NCBI GenBank assembly: GCA_032622095.1
Contig: CP136064.1
Location: forward strand, 246,917,827-246,981,826
Direction of reading: 5' to 3'
Origin: Siphonodentalium dalli
Taxonomy: Eukaryota; Mollusca; Scaphopoda; Gadilida; Siphonodentaliidae
Length of the DNA: 64,000 nucleotides
The notes beneath the pieces were generated by a model. The model ran no database searches. It was not told the DNA's origin and saw nothing but the letters and a program-made list of their open reading frames with translations. Each line of letters starts with the position of its first letter. Within the stretch, counting starts at the first letter, position 1. Shown one piece after another: positions 24,601 through 27,600 of this stretch. The position numbers and the translations under genes are program-made.

Positions 24601-27600
24601 CATTACAGGTGTCATCTAGAATTTCATCTGGATTTTCAAATATTTTTAATTCTTGTAGCCCACCCTGAAAAGGAAAAAGATGGCGCATGTTCAAAATGGT
24701 TCCATGTACAAATTGACATGAACTGCACCAAATTAGGAAAAAAATTTTTTATCTGCCAATCAGTAAAGGCCCGTATTATCTTTGGGATAAAATCTAGGTA
24801 TATATTTTTTGAGTAGGTTGTAGGTTGATAACTATGCTTTATGCTCACGTTTATGCTATACTTCTGTGGACAGTTTTGTGGCATAAAAGAATACTGAGTA
24901 ATACTTATTGACCACCAAGAAGGCTAGAATATCATATAAAATATGTTATGACTGTTGGGATTAACCTACCAGATACATGTACATGTACCCCGCTGGACAA
25001 AACAAGTGTCCATTGCCACAGCGTTGTATTTGCCAGTCGGCCGCAGTGTCAGAGTTTGTAACTGCAGTTGAGCACCGCGGCCAAATGGCAAGTACACCGC
25101 GGCGAACGGCAAGTACACTGCGGCCGAACGGCAAGTACACCACGGCCGAATGGCAACTACACTGCGGCTGAACGGCATGTACACCATGGTTAGATTTCTG
25201 GTTTGTATTGTCTTTTTTCAGTCTAATGAACGTACACCATGGCAACTGCTCCATGGCCGAACGGCAAGTACACAGCAGCCCAACTGTAGTTAGCCGGTGG
25301 AGCTGCGGTGTAGTTGCATTTCGGCCGCACCACGGTTAAGTGGACACTAGTTTTGTCCAGCAGGGTTTCCATTGTTAACCAATCAGAAGGAACCTTTCTG
25401 AATAATTGCATCACTATTCCACTTCGCTGATATTTTAACATATTCCCCGAAGTCCTTCTTTCACGTCTATTAGAGACTCGATCATTTTAACATTACATCT
25501 AACATATGTACATACATGTACATAGTATCATATTCAATTTAAGAATTTGTTTATCTTCTTAACCCTTTACCCAACAAACCGGCCAAATAAAGCTTCAACA
25601 GCCTAAAATATCTTCGGTCTGTCTCAATAGAACCATACAAATATGGATATCATTGGAATCGGCTCCTTGACCACATTGTGATAGTTACAGTTATGCCCTG
25701 TGCCAATGCATTCTCTTATATATGCGAGTCGACCATAGGTCGCCTCGCATATATAAGAGAATGCATTGGCCTAAAAAAAATTTTTAATGTGTTAAGCCAA
25801 TGCATTCTCTTATATATGCGAGGCGACCTATGGTCGACTCGCATATATAAGAGAATGCATTGGCACAGGGCCCTTCTGTTGGGTAAAGGGTTAAAGGCCC
25901 CCTTAATTTTCAAACTCCCAGATCACATTATATAAAATATGCCATATCATATACCATTTGAAAGAGTTTTGTTCAAGTTATTCGATGTAATAAACTGTGA
26001 ACATGTTGTTTTTGTCGAGATATCAACATCTGTTCTGCACAAAGTCGATTATTTTCAATGGAAGGGAAATAACTCTATATATTTAGATATAGTGTTATTC
26101 AGATTCCATTGAGAATAAACTACAGTTGAATGCTGTTGCATTCTGGGAGCCATAACGGGGGAAATGAATTTATGATTTCAGCTATTTTCTATTACTCTAT
26201 GGGCACCTTCTGAGACACAGTCGTTCCAAATGGTGATGAAATATAGTATTTTAATAATATTTTATGGCATAGATTGTTATTAAAACCGTATATCAAGGCA
26301 CTATAAAAACAAATCAGTGACTCGAAAATTAAGTGTGCCTTTAAAGGGGTACTGTACGCCATTTTCAATAAATTCCCGGTGATAACAACGATCTATTATC
26401 GATACTATATAGAAATATAAGTAATTTGAGTCGAAGATGTATTCTGTAAACGCTCAGGTTAATAGGCTATCTTAAAATTTAATAATTTAAAAGTTAATAA
26501 TTTAATATAAATTGATTTTATGGCTCCAGCCATAAAATGGCGTCTCTTAAAATTCGAATTTCCGTGTACAAAACGTAATCAAATTATAATTGAGGGATAT
26601 TGGATTAGGAAAACAATTGCACACACGATCGTTTGAAACATTATGCTTATACGGGGAGAAAACCCAAGCCAATCATTGACTAGTGACGGTACACTAACTT
26701 AAATGAGTATATGGGACTACTAACCATATAATATAATGTTTATTTGATTCATTTGGTTGAAAACTTTACAAAAATTACTCGACAACGACAATTTGTATTT
26801 TTGCATTCCGGTAAATTTGCCATCCGTAACAATACTTCGTACTCAACAAACTTTCAAAAAATGGAAAAGTTGTTACATTATTCTCCGACTCGGGGATTAT
26901 AGAAACCAACAACAACATCTTGGGTACAGTACCCCTTTAACTGATTTTTTTTATAACAAGTAAAAAAATAAAATTTAAAACCAATTTATATTTTATTCCC
27001 CCCCTTCTCCTAGCTACCCTCTTTATAAAAAGTTCTTTCTCCATGATGCTACATGAAGCGAAGCGTCAATGTCTGAATTGCATTGAGATGATTGAATGAG
27101 TGTTGCAATAACAAGGGATATCCATCCTGGATCAAGTTCAGATGTACTCAACTCTTTCTGGTACCCTAGAACTACCAATAAAGTTTGAAAGTCAAGTCGA
27201 CTTGATTATCTCTATATTCTAGGTCTATTCAGCCATTGATCAGGCAATGCATCTCATTTTATACTCTATGGATGACATGCAACAAAAGAATTTATTTAAG
27301 TCAAGTATGAGTGCTAAATACATGTACCACAAAGAACCACATATAACAACAAGCCTTGAAATAGTGTGTCTGTCATTTGCAGAATGAGGTCCCCAGAGGG
27401 TGAATTTAGTGATGCTACCCCGCATGGCGGGCTAGCATCACCAAATTCACCCTCTGCGGACCTCATTCTGCTTACACCTCAGCAGAATGAGGTCCCCAGA
27501 GGGTGAATTTGGTGATGCTAGCCCACTATGCGGGGTAGCATCACTAAATTCACCCTCTGGGGACCTTATTCTGCAAATGACAGGCACACTATTTCAAGGC

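Noticed and set aside
24961-25254. 97-codon minus frame rich in repeated 'YLPFGRS'-like words
   Set aside because: Direct consequence of the 22-bp tandem units in element S.
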